The translations under genes were made by a program, and so were the position numbers. From Streptococcus suis (GTDB lineage: Bacteria > Bacillota > Bacilli > Lactobacillales > Streptococcaceae): 64,000 nt of DNA. Positions 43,480-54,094 of the stretch are shown in pieces; the stretch's first letter is position 1; every line of letters begins with the position of its first letter. Location of the stretch: contig CP031970.1 in assembly GCA_022354845.1 (NCBI GenBank), positions 1,488,001-1,552,000 on the forward strand, written 5' to 3'. The notes beneath the pieces were generated by a model. That model saw nothing but the letters and a program-made list of their open reading frames with translations, made no database searches and had not been told where the DNA came from.

Positions 43480-44284
43480 GAATTTTCTCCATTACTGCTT
43501 GCTTTATAATTTCATATCCCGTGTTATTAGGGTGAAAACTGTCTTCCCCATATAGTAAATTATTTGCTATCTTAGAAGTATTCACACTAACTCCTTGTTC
43601 CCCTTCTAAGCCCTTATACAATAAATCATTGATAGGCACAAAGTAAACCCCTGAGAATTTCCTAGTTCGTGATTCTGTTTCTTGATTCCATTTATCCACA
43701 ACCAATTGCATATCTGTCAGTTCCGGAAAATTCAAATAGAAGGGATTATAAATTCCAATAACATAAATAGGAAGGTTGGGATTGTTTTCACGAGCACGAC
43801 GAATAATCTTTTCAAGCCGTTTACCATACTCTGTTGCTGGTTTATCAAAAGTTGAGACATCCAAATTGGTAAAATTTTTTAATATAACCTTCCGCAAATC
43901 ATTGCCACCAACAGTAAGGGTCATCACATCTGCGTCTTTTAATGCTTCTGCTAAATCTGAGTCCTCTTTCATTCGCTTGTAAATCTGGCTACTAGTATTG
44001 CCTGAAATCCCAAAATTTCGGTAGGTCACCTGATAACCAAACTCATTTGTAAATGAGTTTGCTAGTAAAGTAGCAAAACCTCCCTGACCAGTTGTATCAC
44101 CAACTCCTTCTGTCAACGAATCACCTACGGCAAGATAGTAAAGGGATGGTTGTTCGACTTTTGTACTATCTTCTGCAGTCAACTTTGAACTAGCCTTTGG
44201 AATTACCAAATTTGCGAGAAAAATAGAAAGCAATAAACTCAGAAAAAAGAAAACAAGGGCCTGAATAATTTTTCGATTATTCAT
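43448..44284 (-). CDS. ypmR: SGNH/GDSL hydrolase, YpmR type
   Basis: 278 residues. N-terminal membrane segment, then the GDSL block [12 protein letters not shown] (catalytic Ser), [17 protein letters not shown] (Asn) and [13 protein letters not shown] (Asp and His). An exported or membrane-anchored esterase/lipase, natural substrate unknown. Overlaps degV by 8 nt and ypmS by 32 nt: a coupled operon. Confidence 0.92.
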   Translation of the reverse strand: MNNRKIIQALVFFFLSLLLSIFLANLVIPKASSKLTAEDSTKVEQPSLYYLAVGDSLTEGVGDTTGQGGFATLLANSFTNEFGYQVTYRNFGISGNTSSQIYKRMKEDSDLAEALKDADVMTLTVGGNDLRKVILKNFTNLDVSTFDKPATEYGKRLEKIIRRARENNPNLPIYVIGIYNPFYLNFPELTDMQLVVDKWNQETESRTRKFSGVYFVPINDLLYKGLEGEQGVSVNTSKIANNLLYGEDSFHPNNTGYEIIKQAVMEKIRVTKEEWKNK

Positions 44285-45110
44285 AGTGCACTAGAATGGC
44301 CCAAGCATCTTCCCCTGTATGGGTCTGAATAATAGAACCTGTTTCTAAAACTGAAATGGGAGCTTGAACATAGGGCTGTAATTTTTCTTTCATTTCATTA
44401 GCAAACTCTGGGCCACCTGCATAGGAAATACCAATTTCAGCAATTTTCTTATCCGCAATCTTATTGATAAACTCATCGAGCCATTTTTTAAACGTTTTTG
44501 CTCCACGTCCCTTAACAACTGGCTCTAGCTGATGGTTTTTCATTTCCATAATCACACGAATGTTAAGTAATGAACTGATTAGTCCTGTAACACGACCAAT
44601 TCTACCACCTTTTACCAAGTTTTCAAGAGTGGAGACACCAATATAGAGCTCCGTTTTTGTCCGCACTCTTTCAATAGCTGCAAGAATCTCTTCTTTACTG
44701 GCTCCCTCTTTTGCAAGACGAGCTGCTTCAACAACTTGGAACTTAGCGGCTTGGTCAGTAAACGTTGAGTCGACAACTGTCACATCTACTCCCGAAAGGA
44801 CTCCTCCTTGACGAGCTGCTTCAACAGTACCAGATAATGCATGTGACAAAACAATTGCAATAATCTGACTACCATCTTTTGCCAAGTCTGAAAATGTCTC
44901 TGCAAATAAACCAACCGGTGGCTGACTGGTCTTGGGCAAATTTTTTGAATTTCTCATCAAGTTAAGAAATTCGCCTTCTTTCAAATTGCTATCTGAGTAC
45001 AAAACTCCGTCTATCATGACAGATAATGGCACTACCGTAATCCCTAATTCTTCCACCAGTTGCGGTTCAATAGTGGTGCTCGAATCCGTTACAATCTTGA
45101 CTGTTGACAT
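44277..45110 (-). CDS. DegV family fatty-acid-binding protein
   Basis: 277 residues. Starts [21 protein letters not shown]; has [26 protein letters not shown] and [17 protein letters not shown], the DegV signatures. DegV/FakB proteins bind one fatty acid; FakB works with FakA kinase to use exogenous fatty acids. Paralogue identity is not clear. First gene of the degV-ypmR-ypmS operon. Confidence 0.93.
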   Translation of the reverse strand: MSTVKIVTDSSTTIEPQLVEELGITVVPLSVMIDGVLYSDSNLKEGEFLNLMRNSKNLPKTSQPPVGLFAETFSDLAKDGSQIIAIVLSHALSGTVEAARQGGVLSGVDVTVVDSTFTDQAAKFQVVEAARLAKEGASKEEILAAIERVRTKTELYIGVSTLENLVKGGRIGRVTGLISSLLNIRVIMEMKNHQLEPVVKGRGAKTFKKWLDEFINKIADKKIAEIGISYAGGPEFANEMKEKLQPYVQAPISVLETGSIIQTHTGEDAWAILVHYE

Positions 45111-45191
45111 AATCTTTTCCTACATTTCTCATCAAATTATTGTTTCTATTATATCAAATCTTGTATTAAAAATGAACTAGGAGAAACGAAA

Positions 45192-45244
45192 ATGACGACT
45201 AAATACTCGAATAAAGAGTGTTTTTAGTCGTCATATCATGAAAA
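45192..45244 (-). terminator. Terminator of the 45257 gene
   Basis: 12-bp stem ATGACGACTAAA / TTTAGTCGTCAT with inner ACTC/GAGT pairs and a TTTTC tail on the minus strand. Confidence 0.75.
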
Positions 45245-45256
45245 ATCACAAGATAT

Positions 45257-45637
45257 CTAGCGGAAAAATGTTTTATGAATCGTTAATGATCCCATCACAA
45301 ATACCAGCAAAGCACTTGCATAATAACCAACTGGCAATTGTTGTAACAACTCTTTTGACAACTGAGCAATCTCTCCCAAAGGAATACTGTAAAGATAGAT
45401 AACAAGAATTCCAAGAAAGAGAGTCAACAAAGAATTGATTATTTTTGAATGGATAAGCTGAAAGGTTAGAAGCAAAAATAGGATGACCGCAAGAATTGTC
45501 ACAATTGGATATTGGCTAAAAAACTTCCAACCATTTATTTGGACAAATGAATAATTCGCTAGATCTAAAGCACTAGAAAATGGTAAAAACAAACTAATAC
45601 CGAATAAAAGTACACAGAAAAGTTCCAATCGTTTCAT
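45257..45637 (-). CDS. Hypothetical four-helix membrane protein
   Basis: 126 residues from the ATG at 45637 (AAGGTGAG upstream); a GTG at 45646 is an alternative. Four hydrophobic segments at about 5-24, 42-60, 64-84 and 97-117 with short loops. No motif recognised. Single gene between degV and the HD hydrolase gene. Confidence 0.75.
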   Translation of the reverse strand: MKRLELFCVLLFGISLFLPFSSALDLANYSFVQINGWKFFSQYPIVTILAVILFLLLTFQLIHSKIINSLLTLFLGILVIYLYSIPLGEIAQLSKELLQQLPVGYYASALLVFVMGSLTIHKTFFR

Positions 45638-45879
45638 CCAGCTCACCTTCTATCTGTTTTATTTTAATGGCATAATTGCCTTTTGCACACTCAGTTTTCA
45701 GAGGAAGAAACTCCATTTTGTTGAGATTCCTCTAATGAAACTCTATGTCGTTTTAGATAAAAATTGACTCAAGTATCTTTTGCACATATTTTATTACATT
45801 TTTATATCTTTGTAAAGCGTTTTTATTCATTTTTTTGTATTTTATAATGTCGAAATATCATTCACAACCTATCAACGAG

Positions 45880-46530
45880 TTAACGTTTTCCATCCCACTC
45901 CTGATAAAATTGTTGCAAATACAGTTCCAGAAAATCATGGCGGCCATGAGCTAGGTTTTTCCCTGTTTCAGTATTCATCAAGTCTTTTAACTTCAGTAGT
46001 TTTTCATAAAAATGGGTAATAGCAGAGCCATTAGTGGAACGATATTCTTCTACCGTCATATCCTCACGCACCTTCAAATTTGGAATATGAATCACCCGAT
46101 TTTTATTGCCAGAGTAAGCCATTGTCCGAGCAATTCCTATTGCACCTATCGCATCCAAGCGGTCAGCATCTTGTACAATCTTACCTTCTAAACTAAGGGG
46201 CCTCTGATGAGCTTGCCCACCTTTAAAGGACATATTTTGAATAATATCCATAATCGCTTCAATATCAGACTCGGAACAACCTTGATGAGATAGTAGCTGA
46301 CGAATGTCTTCCAATGCCTGTTTCTCATCATCAACTAATTTATCATCAGCTAAGTCATGAACCAAGGCCGCTATCTGACAGATAAATAGATTTCCACCTT
46401 CCGCTTCTGCTATTCGCTCAGCCATATTTCGAACTCGGACAATGTGCCACCAATCATGACCACTACCTTCTCCTATCATTTTTTCTTCAACATATTTTGC
46501 GACGTTTTGTACAATTTGTGCCTGGTCCAT
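45880..46530 (-). CDS. HD-domain phosphohydrolase (YpgQ-like)
   Basis: 216 residues from the ATG at 46530 (AAGGAAG before it). HD motif residues: GHDWWHIVRV, ALVHDLADDK and QDADRLDAIGAIG. These are cytosolic metal-dependent phosphohydrolases, some acting on nucleotides; the substrate is not known. Single gene upstream of the membrane protein. Confidence 0.9.
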   Translation of the reverse strand: MDQAQIVQNVAKYVEEKMIGEGSGHDWWHIVRVRNMAERIAEAEGGNLFICQIAALVHDLADDKLVDDEKQALEDIRQLLSHQGCSESDIEAIMDIIQNMSFKGGQAHQRPLSLEGKIVQDADRLDAIGAIGIARTMAYSGNKNRVIHIPNLKVREDMTVEEYRSTNGSAITHFYEKLLKLKDLMNTETGKNLAHGRHDFLELYLQQFYQEWDGKR

Positions 46531-46664
46531 AACTTCCTTCTCCAAAAAAGAGACTGGAAATCCCATCCAGCCCCTATTATATTAATGAAAACATAAATGA
46601 AAATATAGTCATTTGAATTGCTCTAAAAGCTAATACATTCGAATATATTTTTTCCATCCATTAC

Positions 46665-48320
46665 TTATTTAAGTAGTTGCTTAGCTTGCTCTCTCGCAGC
46701 ATCAGTTACCCTATCTCCTGCCAACATCTTCGCAATTTCTTCAATTCGTTCTTCAGGACTGAGCAAACGAACCCTTGAGACCGTAGAATGGTCATCCGAT
46801 ACTTTTTCAATGTAGAATTGGTAATCAGCAATAGCAATGACTTGTGGTAAATGCGAAATAGCCAACACTTGGCCAAATTGTCCAATTTTATGGATTTTTT
46901 GGGCAATAGCCTGTGCCACACGACCTGATACACCTGTATCAACCTCATCAAAAACAATGGAGGTTTTGCCTTCTTTTCGAGCAAAGGCTGATTTGATAGC
47001 CAACATCAATCGAGACAGCTCACCACCTGATGCCACTCTAACCAGGGGTTTAAAATCTTCACCGGGGTTTGTAGAAATATAAAATTCTATAGCTTCATTT
47101 CCTTCGCTATTAAACTTCCCTTTCGTAAAGCGAACCTGAAATTGGGCTTTATCCATATAAAGGTCCTGCAATTCTTGACGAATAACATACTCTAATTGTT
47201 GAGCCAAATCATGTCTAGCTGAACTTAATTGGTTGGCCAAGGAAATCACATCTTTTTCCAATAACTTGACGTGATTTTCAAGATCTTCATCAGAAACAGT
47301 ATTTCCCGTCAAGAGATTGTATTCTTCTGTGATTTTTTCAAAATAGGCTAAAACATCATCAACTGTTCCACCATATTTTTTTGTAATCGTGTTGAGCAAG
47401 TCCAGACGGCTCTCCAGTTGTAGGAGTCGGTTGCCATCAAAATCCAAAGCATCAACAATATCACTTAACCGTTTTGCCACATCTTCCACAACATAATAGG
47501 CTTCCGTCAAACTTGTAGAGAGCAATTTATATTCCGGATCAAATTCTTCCAAACTTTGTAAATCGCTCATAGCCGAACGTAGATTATTTAAGCTAGAAAA
47601 TTCTTCATTATCCAAAAGAGCATAGGAATTAGCCAAGGTATCCGCAATCTGTTTGTGGTTCAATAGCTTATCCCGCTCCTGTTGAAGTTGTCTATCTTCA
47701 CCCACCGCTAAATTAGCTGCCTCGATTTCGGCAATTTGGTACTCCAGCATTTCAATCCGAGCCTTATGCTCTTCCTCGTTCTTACGCTTCTCAGCAACTC
47801 TCTTTCTGAGTTGACGATAGGCTTCAAATTGTGTTTGATAGTCTTCTTTTAAGTTCCAAAACTCATCATCCCCAAAACTATCCAGCAGTTGAATATGGTA
47901 TTGGGCTTTCATGAGTTCTTCTTGGTCATGCTGACCATGGATATCTACTAAATGTTGGCCAATTTGCTTCAAAACAGATAGGTTTACCATTTGCCCATTT
48001 ACACGGCTAACTGAACGCCCATTTTGAAGGATTTCGCGGCGAATAATCAACTCATCTGCAACCTCAATCCCTTGGTCAGTCAAAACCTGCTTCACTGCTC
48101 TGCTATTTTCAAACGAAAACAACCCTTCAATTTCAGCTTTCGGAGCTCCATGTCGAATCACATCTGTCGTTGCACGCGCACCCAGCATCAAATTCATCGC
48201 ATCAATAATAATGGACTTCCCAGCACCAGTTTCACCAGACAAGATGGTCATCCCTTTTTCAAAATTCAATGAAACATGCTCAATAATCGCGAAATTTTTT
48301 ATCGAAACCTCTAGTAACAT
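46665..48320 (-). CDS. recN: DNA repair protein RecN
   Basis: 551 residues. SMC-like ATPase in double-strand break repair. Walker A SGETGAGKSIIIDAMNLMLG at the N-terminus, central coiled coil (about 150-370), signature VASGGELSRLMLAIK, Walker B SIVFDEVDTGVSG. Last gene of the xseA-xseB-ispA-tlyA-argR-recN run; the argR-recN order is conserved in Firmicutes. Confidence 0.96.
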   Translation of the reverse strand: MLLEVSIKNFAIIEHVSLNFEKGMTILSGETGAGKSIIIDAMNLMLGARATTDVIRHGAPKAEIEGLFSFENSRAVKQVLTDQGIEVADELIIRREILQNGRSVSRVNGQMVNLSVLKQIGQHLVDIHGQHDQEELMKAQYHIQLLDSFGDDEFWNLKEDYQTQFEAYRQLRKRVAEKRKNEEEHKARIEMLEYQIAEIEAANLAVGEDRQLQQERDKLLNHKQIADTLANSYALLDNEEFSSLNNLRSAMSDLQSLEEFDPEYKLLSTSLTEAYYVVEDVAKRLSDIVDALDFDGNRLLQLESRLDLLNTITKKYGGTVDDVLAYFEKITEEYNLLTGNTVSDEDLENHVKLLEKDVISLANQLSSARHDLAQQLEYVIRQELQDLYMDKAQFQVRFTKGKFNSEGNEAIEFYISTNPGEDFKPLVRVASGGELSRLMLAIKSAFARKEGKTSIVFDEVDTGVSGRVAQAIAQKIHKIGQFGQVLAISHLPQVIAIADYQFYIEKVSDDHSTVSRVRLLSPEERIEEIAKMLAGDRVTDAAREQAKQLLK

Positions 48321-48323
48321 GGT

Positions 48324-48749
48324 CTACCAACTTCTAATGGATTGAACTATTTGAGGCATCATATCACTGTCCTTTAGAATGATTAAAATGCTATCATCAT
48401 CTGCAATGACACTAAAAAGACATTCTTCGAACTGCTCCAAAATTTGGCGCTTGAAAACTGCAGTACTGCCAGGAACCAAGACCAAATTTAGCATCTGCCC
48501 CATGGAATCATACTTTAATAGCTTTGATGTCTTATTCTTTTGCCCACTACCCTTTGATAAGCCATAAATATAGCCCTTATCCTTAGCAGGTACCTTAATA
48601 ATGCCCAATTCCTTAATATCACGAGAGACCGTTGCCTGTGTGGCATGAACACCCATAGCTTCAAGTCGGTCAACAATTTCTTCCTGTGTATCAATCGGAA
48701 ATCGAACTACCAAATCTTTAATGACTTCTAATCGTTCTCGTTTATTCAT
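48324..48749 (-). CDS. argR: Arginine repressor family protein
   Basis: 141 residues. N-terminal winged helix (RLEVIKDLVVRFPIDTQEEIVDRLEAMG, ATVSRDIKELGIIK) and C-terminal hexamer/arginine domain (VPGSTAVFKRQIL, VIADDDSILIILKD). The conserved GxDD arginine-binding pair appears as ADDDS. Streptococci have several ArgR/AhrC paralogues; this one linked to recN is usually called AhrC or ArgR2-like. Overlaps tlyA by 8 nt. Confidence 0.92.
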   Translation of the reverse strand: MNKRERLEVIKDLVVRFPIDTQEEIVDRLEAMGVHATQATVSRDIKELGIIKVPAKDKGYIYGLSKGSGQKNKTSKLLKYDSMGQMLNLVLVPGSTAVFKRQILEQFEECLFSVIADDDSILIILKDSDMMPQIVQSIRSW

Positions 48750-49563
48750 CCTTTTTAAATTCCTCGTGTGCTTGATAAACTACTTTTGTTAATTCCTCTT
48801 TTGCAATCGTACTTGGTTGAATGGATTTCTCTAGGTGAGCCAGGAATTCGATATTCCCATGACCTCCTTGAACTGGAGAGAAACTAAGTGCCTTAACTGA
48901 ATAGCCATTTTCGATAGCCATTGCTGTAACATCTTCCAATACTTTCAAGTGAACGGATTTATCCTTGACAATGCCATTTTTCCCAATCTGCTCACGTCCT
49001 GCCTCAAATTGTGGTTTGACCAAGGCTACAACCTGACCACCATCCACTAATATACGATGGAGTGCTGGCAAAATCAGACTCAGTGAAATAAAGCTGACGT
49101 CAATAGATGCAAAACTTGGTTGACCAAGTTCGAAATCTCCCAACTCAGCATAGCGGAAATTGTACTGTTCCATACTAATCACGCGCTCATCCTGACGCAA
49201 TTTCCAAGCGAGTTGATTGGTACCGACATCTACTGCATAAACCTGCTTAGCACCAGCCTGCAACATAACATCCGTAAATCCACCTGTTGATGCCCCAATA
49301 TCAATTGTTATTTGCCCCCCAACCGATAATTGGAAAACCTGCAAGGCTTTCTCCAATTTGAGACCACCGCGGCTGACATATTTGAGTTTTTCCCCCTTGA
49401 GTTTAAGTTCGATTCCCTCATCAATCTTCTCACCGGGTTTATCGTAACGTTCACCATTGATGACCGATACGACCAATCCAGCCATAACACCACGTTTGGC
49501 CTGCTCTCTCGTCTCGAAAAGCCCCTGTTTATAAGCTAATACATCTACTCTTTCCTTAGCCAT
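48742..49563 (-). CDS. tlyA: TlyA family rRNA (cytidine-2'-O)-methyltransferase
   Basis: 273 residues. N-terminal S4 RNA-binding domain (ERVDVLAYKQGLFETREQAKRG), then a FtsJ-like fold with SAM motif VDIGASTGGFTDVMLQ, and the catalytic tetrad region (VSRGGLKLEKAL with Lys, ASIDVSF with Asp, LVKPQFE with Lys). Methylates 16S/23S rRNA; formerly labelled haemolysin. Overlaps ispA by 8 nt. Confidence 0.93.
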   Translation of the reverse strand: MAKERVDVLAYKQGLFETREQAKRGVMAGLVVSVINGERYDKPGEKIDEGIELKLKGEKLKYVSRGGLKLEKALQVFQLSVGGQITIDIGASTGGFTDVMLQAGAKQVYAVDVGTNQLAWKLRQDERVISMEQYNFRYAELGDFELGQPSFASIDVSFISLSLILPALHRILVDGGQVVALVKPQFEAGREQIGKNGIVKDKSVHLKVLEDVTAMAIENGYSVKALSFSPVQGGHGNIEFLAHLEKSIQPSTIAKEELTKVVYQAHEEFKKDE

Positions 49564-50425
49564 TAATTCGTAAACTTTCTATGATTTCTTTGATTTCTTT
49601 TGTTGAAAATGGGACTAGTTTAGCCACTTGATCTAGCTCGCTGATTGCTTGATTCAGGGTGTCCTCTAGAAAAACTTTTGAGGCTTCCAAGCCCATTAGG
49701 GCAGGGTAGGTAGATTTCTCAGCCAATAAATCTTTTTGGGGTGTTTTTCCGATTTCCTCAAAAGTGGCTGTCACATCCAAAATATCATCCCGGACTTGAA
49801 AGGCTAGACCGACAAGCTGACCAGCATTTTGCAAATGGTGGATAATCGCATCTGTCTGACCAGCAATCAAACCAGCTGCTACAAAAGCAAATGTCAATAA
49901 TTTCCCAGTTTTATTGGCATGAATGGTTTGTAATTGCTCCAAGGACAGAGACTGCCCTTCACCAGCCATATCCAACACTTGGCCAGCAACCATTCCAAAG
50001 GTCCCAGATGCCTGAGAAAGCTCTCTCACGAGAGCAACGATTGTCTCAGCAGGTAAATGAACTTGAGCCAAAAATCCAAAAGGATCTAAAAAGAGACTAT
50101 CACCAGCTAAAATTGCAGTTGCTTCATCATAAGCCTTGTGATTGGTCAAACGTCCACGACGGAAATCATCATCGTCCATAGCAGGCAAGTCATCATGAAT
50201 TAAACTCCCAGTATGAATCAACTCTACGCATGCTGCCACTTGATAATGAGCAGGCTGCAACTCTATCCCAAAAGACTCCAATACAGTCAACAAGAGCAGG
50301 GGGCGAATCCGTTTGCCACCAGCTTGTAGCGAGTAAAGGACCGATTGGTTGAGTCGTTCAGCCACTTGAGGCTGGTAAAAGTCAGCCATGGTTTCCTCTA
50401 GGATATGCAATTTGTTAGCTACCAT
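49556..50425 (-). CDS. ispA: Polyprenyl (farnesyl) diphosphate synthase
   Basis: 289 residues. Condenses isoprene units from the mevalonate pathway into farnesyl diphosphate. First Asp-rich motif HDDLPAMDDDDFRRGR, second FQVRDDILD; KTGKLL precedes the latter. Start overlaps the xseB stop as TAATG. Together with mvaS/mvaA elsewhere in the window it belongs to isoprenoid supply. Confidence 0.95.
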   Translation of the reverse strand: MVANKLHILEETMADFYQPQVAERLNQSVLYSLQAGGKRIRPLLLLTVLESFGIELQPAHYQVAACVELIHTGSLIHDDLPAMDDDDFRRGRLTNHKAYDEATAILAGDSLFLDPFGFLAQVHLPAETIVALVRELSQASGTFGMVAGQVLDMAGEGQSLSLEQLQTIHANKTGKLLTFAFVAAGLIAGQTDAIIHHLQNAGQLVGLAFQVRDDILDVTATFEEIGKTPQKDLLAEKSTYPALMGLEASKVFLEDTLNQAISELDQVAKLVPFSTKEIKEIIESLRING

Positions 50426-50640
50426 TAACCAAGCTCCGCTTCACTACCATCCGCCTGTATGACCTTAACCAAGGTCTTTTCAGCTTCTGCTAACGTCTTT
50501 TGTAGGTCTTTCGATAGGACCATCCCTTTTTGAAACTCAGCAAGTGCTTCTTCCAAAGCCACATCTCCTCGTTCCAATTTGGTTACGATACCTTCTAATT
50601 CAGCTAAATTTTCTTCAAATGTTTTCGTCTGTTTGGACAT
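50425..50640 (-). CDS. xseB: Exodeoxyribonuclease VII small subunit
   Basis: 71 residues with the typical sequence [33 protein letters not shown]. Forms the stalk of ExoVII with XseA. Starts 26 nt inside the xseA 3' end. Confidence 0.95.
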   Translation of the reverse strand: MSKQTKTFEENLAELEGIVTKLERGDVALEEALAEFQKGMVLSKDLQKTLAEAEKTLVKVIQADGSEAELG

Positions 50641-51958
50641 GCTTTACCTCCACATCAAGTTGACCATTCTTCATTTGAATGGTTAGATTCTCACCCATTT
50701 GTACGTTTTCTACACTATCTATGACTCGCCCATCTTGTAAAACCATCGCATAGCCTCGAGCCACAATACGGCTAGTATCCAGCATGGTCAAGGCCTCAAT
50801 CAATTTATCCGCCTTAGCCAGTTTATGGTTATAGATGTTCGTCATATTGTTTTTCAAGAGTCGTTCCTGCTGGATGATTCTCTCTTTGAAGCTCTCTACT
50901 TTACGACCAAGTTGCATCCCTAATAGCCGCTGATTTAGCAAGAGACTAGCCTGTTTCTGCTGGCTATATACTTCTTTCATACGCATTTGCAATTGATTGG
51001 TCAAGCGGTCTAATTTTTGTAAATAACCATCATACAAGCGTTCAGGCTGACGAAACATGACTGACTGGCTAATTTTTTCAAGCTGACCTCTTAAGAATTT
51101 CAATCGATTTCCCATGGCCTGATAGGCTCTATTTTCCTGCTGATTGAGATAGCCCAGCAGGTCTGCCTTGGTCACAGGTGTTGCCAATTCTGCTGCAGCT
51201 GTCGGGGTGGCTGCTCTGCGATCTGCTACAAAATCTGCCAGGGTTGTATCGGTTTCATGACCGACACTAGAAATAATAGGAATACGGGATTCAAAAATTG
51301 CCCGAACGACTACTTCCTCATTGAATGCCCAGAGGTCCTCAATTGAGCCACCACCACGACCAACAATCAGAACATCCAAATCATCCCGTTCATTGGCTCT
51401 TTGTATATTGGCAACAACCTCCTGAGCGGCACCATCTCCTTGAACCTTTGTAGGATAGAGAAGTATTTCCACTCCAGGAAATCGCCTGCTGACTGTCGTA
51501 ATAATATCCTGAATAACAGCTCCGCTCGGACTAGTAATGACCCCAATTTTCTTGGTAAACCGAGGCAACTCCTGCTTAAACTCTTGCTTGAACAATCCTT
51601 CCTGTGTCAGAGCTTGTTTCAGCTGTTCAAACTTTATTGCTAAAGCACCAATACCATCTGGCTCAGCTTTCTCAATGACAATGGAATAGGAACCACTCGG
51701 TTCATAAAGCTGGACACGTCCGACAGCGTTGATTTTCATTCCCTCTTCAAGTTCAAAGCCCAACTGTTTATAAACACCCGCCCACATCGTCGCCTGAATG
51801 ACCGCCTTATCATCCTTGAGCGAAAAATATTGATGGGAAGGTCGTTTGCGGAAGTTAGATACCTGACCTGTCAAGTAGACCCTCTCCAAGTACGGATCTC
51901 GGTCAAATTTTAATTTCAAATACTTCGTTAGATGACTAACCGATAAATATTCAACCAT
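50615..51958 (-). CDS. xseA: Exodeoxyribonuclease VII large subunit
   Basis: 447 residues from the ATG at 51958 (AAGGAG 5 nt upstream; GTG at 51964 is less good). N-terminal OB fold ([21 protein letters not shown]), catalytic domain with [19 protein letters not shown] and [19 protein letters not shown], then a long coiled coil. Degrades single-stranded DNA. First gene of the repair/isoprenoid operon. Confidence 0.95.
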   Translation of the reverse strand: MVEYLSVSHLTKYLKLKFDRDPYLERVYLTGQVSNFRKRPSHQYFSLKDDKAVIQATMWAGVYKQLGFELEEGMKINAVGRVQLYEPSGSYSIVIEKAEPDGIGALAIKFEQLKQALTQEGLFKQEFKQELPRFTKKIGVITSPSGAVIQDIITTVSRRFPGVEILLYPTKVQGDGAAQEVVANIQRANERDDLDVLIVGRGGGSIEDLWAFNEEVVVRAIFESRIPIISSVGHETDTTLADFVADRRAATPTAAAELATPVTKADLLGYLNQQENRAYQAMGNRLKFLRGQLEKISQSVMFRQPERLYDGYLQKLDRLTNQLQMRMKEVYSQQKQASLLLNQRLLGMQLGRKVESFKERIIQQERLLKNNMTNIYNHKLAKADKLIEALTMLDTSRIVARGYAMVLQDGRVIDSVENVQMGENLTIQMKNGQLDVEVKHVQTDENI

Positions 51959-52068
51959 GCCCACTCCTTCTGTCAGTATCGTACTATTATACCAAATTTT
52001 GCACTATTATACAGAACCTAACCCATAAATTCCAAACGCTTTCATGTGCTATTTTCGGTATTTTACTA

Positions 52069-52074
52069 TATAAT
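52069..52074 (+). promoter_or_regulatory. -10 of the zinc metallopeptidase gene
   Basis: TATAAT on the plus strand about 50 nt before the ATG at 52126; -35 unclear. Confidence 0.45.
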
Positions 52075-52125
52075 AGTTTATGAAAGATTAGAAGAAACGA
52101 TGTGGAGAGTTTCTGGGGAGGATAT

Positions 52126-53034
52126 ATGAAATTAGATAATTTACGAAAAAGTTCCAATATTGAGGACCGACGTGGCCAATCTAGTTCTGGCTCGTCCTAT
52201 TCGTCAGGTTCATCGGGAGGAAACGTCTTATTAGGCTTATTGTTTTCACGTCTCGGGTGGAAAGGAAAATTGCTAGTCCTCATCCTACTATTAGCATTCG
52301 GTGGAATGTCTAATTTAGGTGGATTGCTCTCTCCTTCTACTGGAACGAATTCTTATCAGTCCAGTCAAGTCACCACCACAGGTACAAATGTGTCTGATGC
52401 CGATGCTGAATTTATGAGTAAGGTGTTAGGCTCAACAGAAGATTTTTGGATCCAAGAATTTGAAGCCAATGATTTAACCTACTCAGCACCTACCATGGTT
52501 TTCTATACCGATCAGACCCAAACGGGCTGCGGTATCGGATCTGCTCAAGCTGGGCCATTTTACTGCTCAGCTGACCGTAAAATTTATATCGACACATCAT
52601 TTTACCAAGAATTATCTAGCAAATACAAGGCGTCTGGTGACTTCGCGATGGCCTATGTCGTTGCCCACGAAGTTGGACACCATGTCCAAAATGAATTGGA
52701 AGTTCTTGGGGCATACCATCAAAAACGAGCACAATTATCAGATGAAGAAGGAAATGCCCTGAACGTTCGTCTCGAACTGCAGGCTGATTACTATGCTGGG
52801 GCTTGGGCTAAATATGTAGATGGTCAAGGTATACTAGATGCTGGGGACATCGACGAAGCCATGAATGCAGCTCATGCTGTCGGCGATGATACCCTACAGC
52901 AAGAAGCCTATGGCCGCACCGTTCCAGACAGTTTCACCCATGGAACCTCCGAACAGCGAAAAAAATGGTTTAACCTTGGGTACACCTATGGTGATCTTGC
53001 CCATGCAGATACATTTTCAGTAGAAAATCCCTAA
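52126..53034 (+). CDS. YpfJ/KPN_02809 family neutral zinc metallopeptidase
   Basis: 302 residues from the ATG at 52126 (GGGAGG upstream). Ser/Gly-rich N-terminal tail, one membrane segment (about 54-72), then a domain with GCGIGSAQAGPFYCSADRKIYID and the zinc motif AHEVGHHVQ, later ELQADYYAGAWA. A membrane-anchored protein of unclear substrate. Single gene with a strong terminator. Confidence 0.9.
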   Translation: MKLDNLRKSSNIEDRRGQSSSGSSYSSGSSGGNVLLGLLFSRLGWKGKLLVLILLLAFGGMSNLGGLLSPSTGTNSYQSSQVTTTGTNVSDADAEFMSKVLGSTEDFWIQEFEANDLTYSAPTMVFYTDQTQTGCGIGSAQAGPFYCSADRKIYIDTSFYQELSSKYKASGDFAMAYVVAHEVGHHVQNELEVLGAYHQKRAQLSDEEGNALNVRLELQADYYAGAWAKYVDGQGILDAGDIDEAMNAAHAVGDDTLQQEAYGRTVPDSFTHGTSEQRKKWFNLGYTYGDLAHADTFSVENP

Positions 53035-53035
53035 T

Positions 53036-53074
53036 AAAAATCCTCAATCATCTGTGCATGATTGGGGATTTTTG
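53036..53074. terminator. Terminator after the metallopeptidase gene
   Basis: AAAAATCC-CAATCAT / ATGATTG-GGATTTTT stem, bidirectional; also faces folD. Confidence 0.88.
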
Positions 53075-53114
53075 ATTTATTCGTTTGTTTTTATCTCATC
53101 CATAAAAGTTGAAA

Positions 53115-53966
53115 CTAGTACTTTTCACTTCTGACACAAGCTTCATATGTCTGTTCCATCAGCATGGTAATGGTCATTGGACCAACTCCTCCTGGGACTG
53201 GTGTGATGTAGCTTGCAACTTCTGCTACTTCATCATACTGGACATCACCAATCAGCTTGCCATTTGCATCTCGGTTCATACCAACATCAATCACCACTGC
53301 CCCTGGTTTGACAAATTCCTTGGTAACAAAATGTCCACGCCCAATGGCAACGACAAGAATATCAGCTTGTCTAGCTAATTCTGGCAGATTTTTTGTCCGA
53401 GAATGAGCAATCGTGACAGTCGCATTTGCATCTAAAAGCAACTGCGCCATCGGCTTCCCAACAATGTTTGAACGACCGATAACCACAGCCGTTTTTCCTT
53501 CTAGCTCGATCTGATATTCTTTGAACATCTCCATAATCCCTGCTGGTGTTGAAGGAATCATAACTGGATGTCCTGACCAGAATTTCCCCATATTAGTCGG
53601 ATGGAAACCATCTACATCCTTATCTGGATCAATTGCCAATAAAACCTTTTCCTCACTGATATGGACAGGTAAAGGCAACTGGACTAAAATACCATGCCAT
53701 TCAGAATCTTGATTATAGCGTTCGATTAATGCCAAGAGCTCCTTCTCAGAAATCGTATCTGGTACTCGTACTACTTCGCTCTTAAACCCTGCTGCTAAGG
53801 CTGAACGTTCTTTATTCCGTACATAGACCTGACTTGCTGGATTTTCACCCACTAAAATCACTACAAGTCCCGGAATCAATCCTTTTTCTGCCTTCAATTG
53901 AGCTGTTTTCTCTGCTAAAGCTACTTGCATTTTTGCTGCTAATGCCTTACCATCAATGACTGTCAT
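53115..53966 (-). CDS. folD: Methylenetetrahydrofolate dehydrogenase / cyclohydrolase
   Basis: 283 residues. Interconverts methylene-, methenyl- and formyl-THF. Active-site pattern [10 protein letters not shown] (Lys), [37 protein letters not shown] and [13 protein letters not shown]. Single gene. Confidence 0.96.
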   Translation of the reverse strand: MTVIDGKALAAKMQVALAEKTAQLKAEKGLIPGLVVILVGENPASQVYVRNKERSALAAGFKSEVVRVPDTISEKELLALIERYNQDSEWHGILVQLPLPVHISEEKVLLAIDPDKDVDGFHPTNMGKFWSGHPVMIPSTPAGIMEMFKEYQIELEGKTAVVIGRSNIVGKPMAQLLLDANATVTIAHSRTKNLPELARQADILVVAIGRGHFVTKEFVKPGAVVIDVGMNRDANGKLIGDVQYDEVAEVASYITPVPGGVGPMTITMLMEQTYEACVRSEKY

Positions 53967-54051
53967 TTTAAAATCTCCTCTAGTTTTTTTCTATTATATC
54001 GTAAAAACATTCGTCTGACTATGGACGATTCCTTGAAAATCCAACATATAG

Positions 54052-54076
54052 AAAAACTCCGAACGTTTTCGGAGTT
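54052..54076 (-). terminator. ABC transporter operon terminator
   Basis: AACTCCGAA / TTCGGAGTT perfect stem followed by TTTTT on the minus strand. Confidence 0.85.
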
Positions 54077-54094
54077 ATCCTGTTGTATCTATCG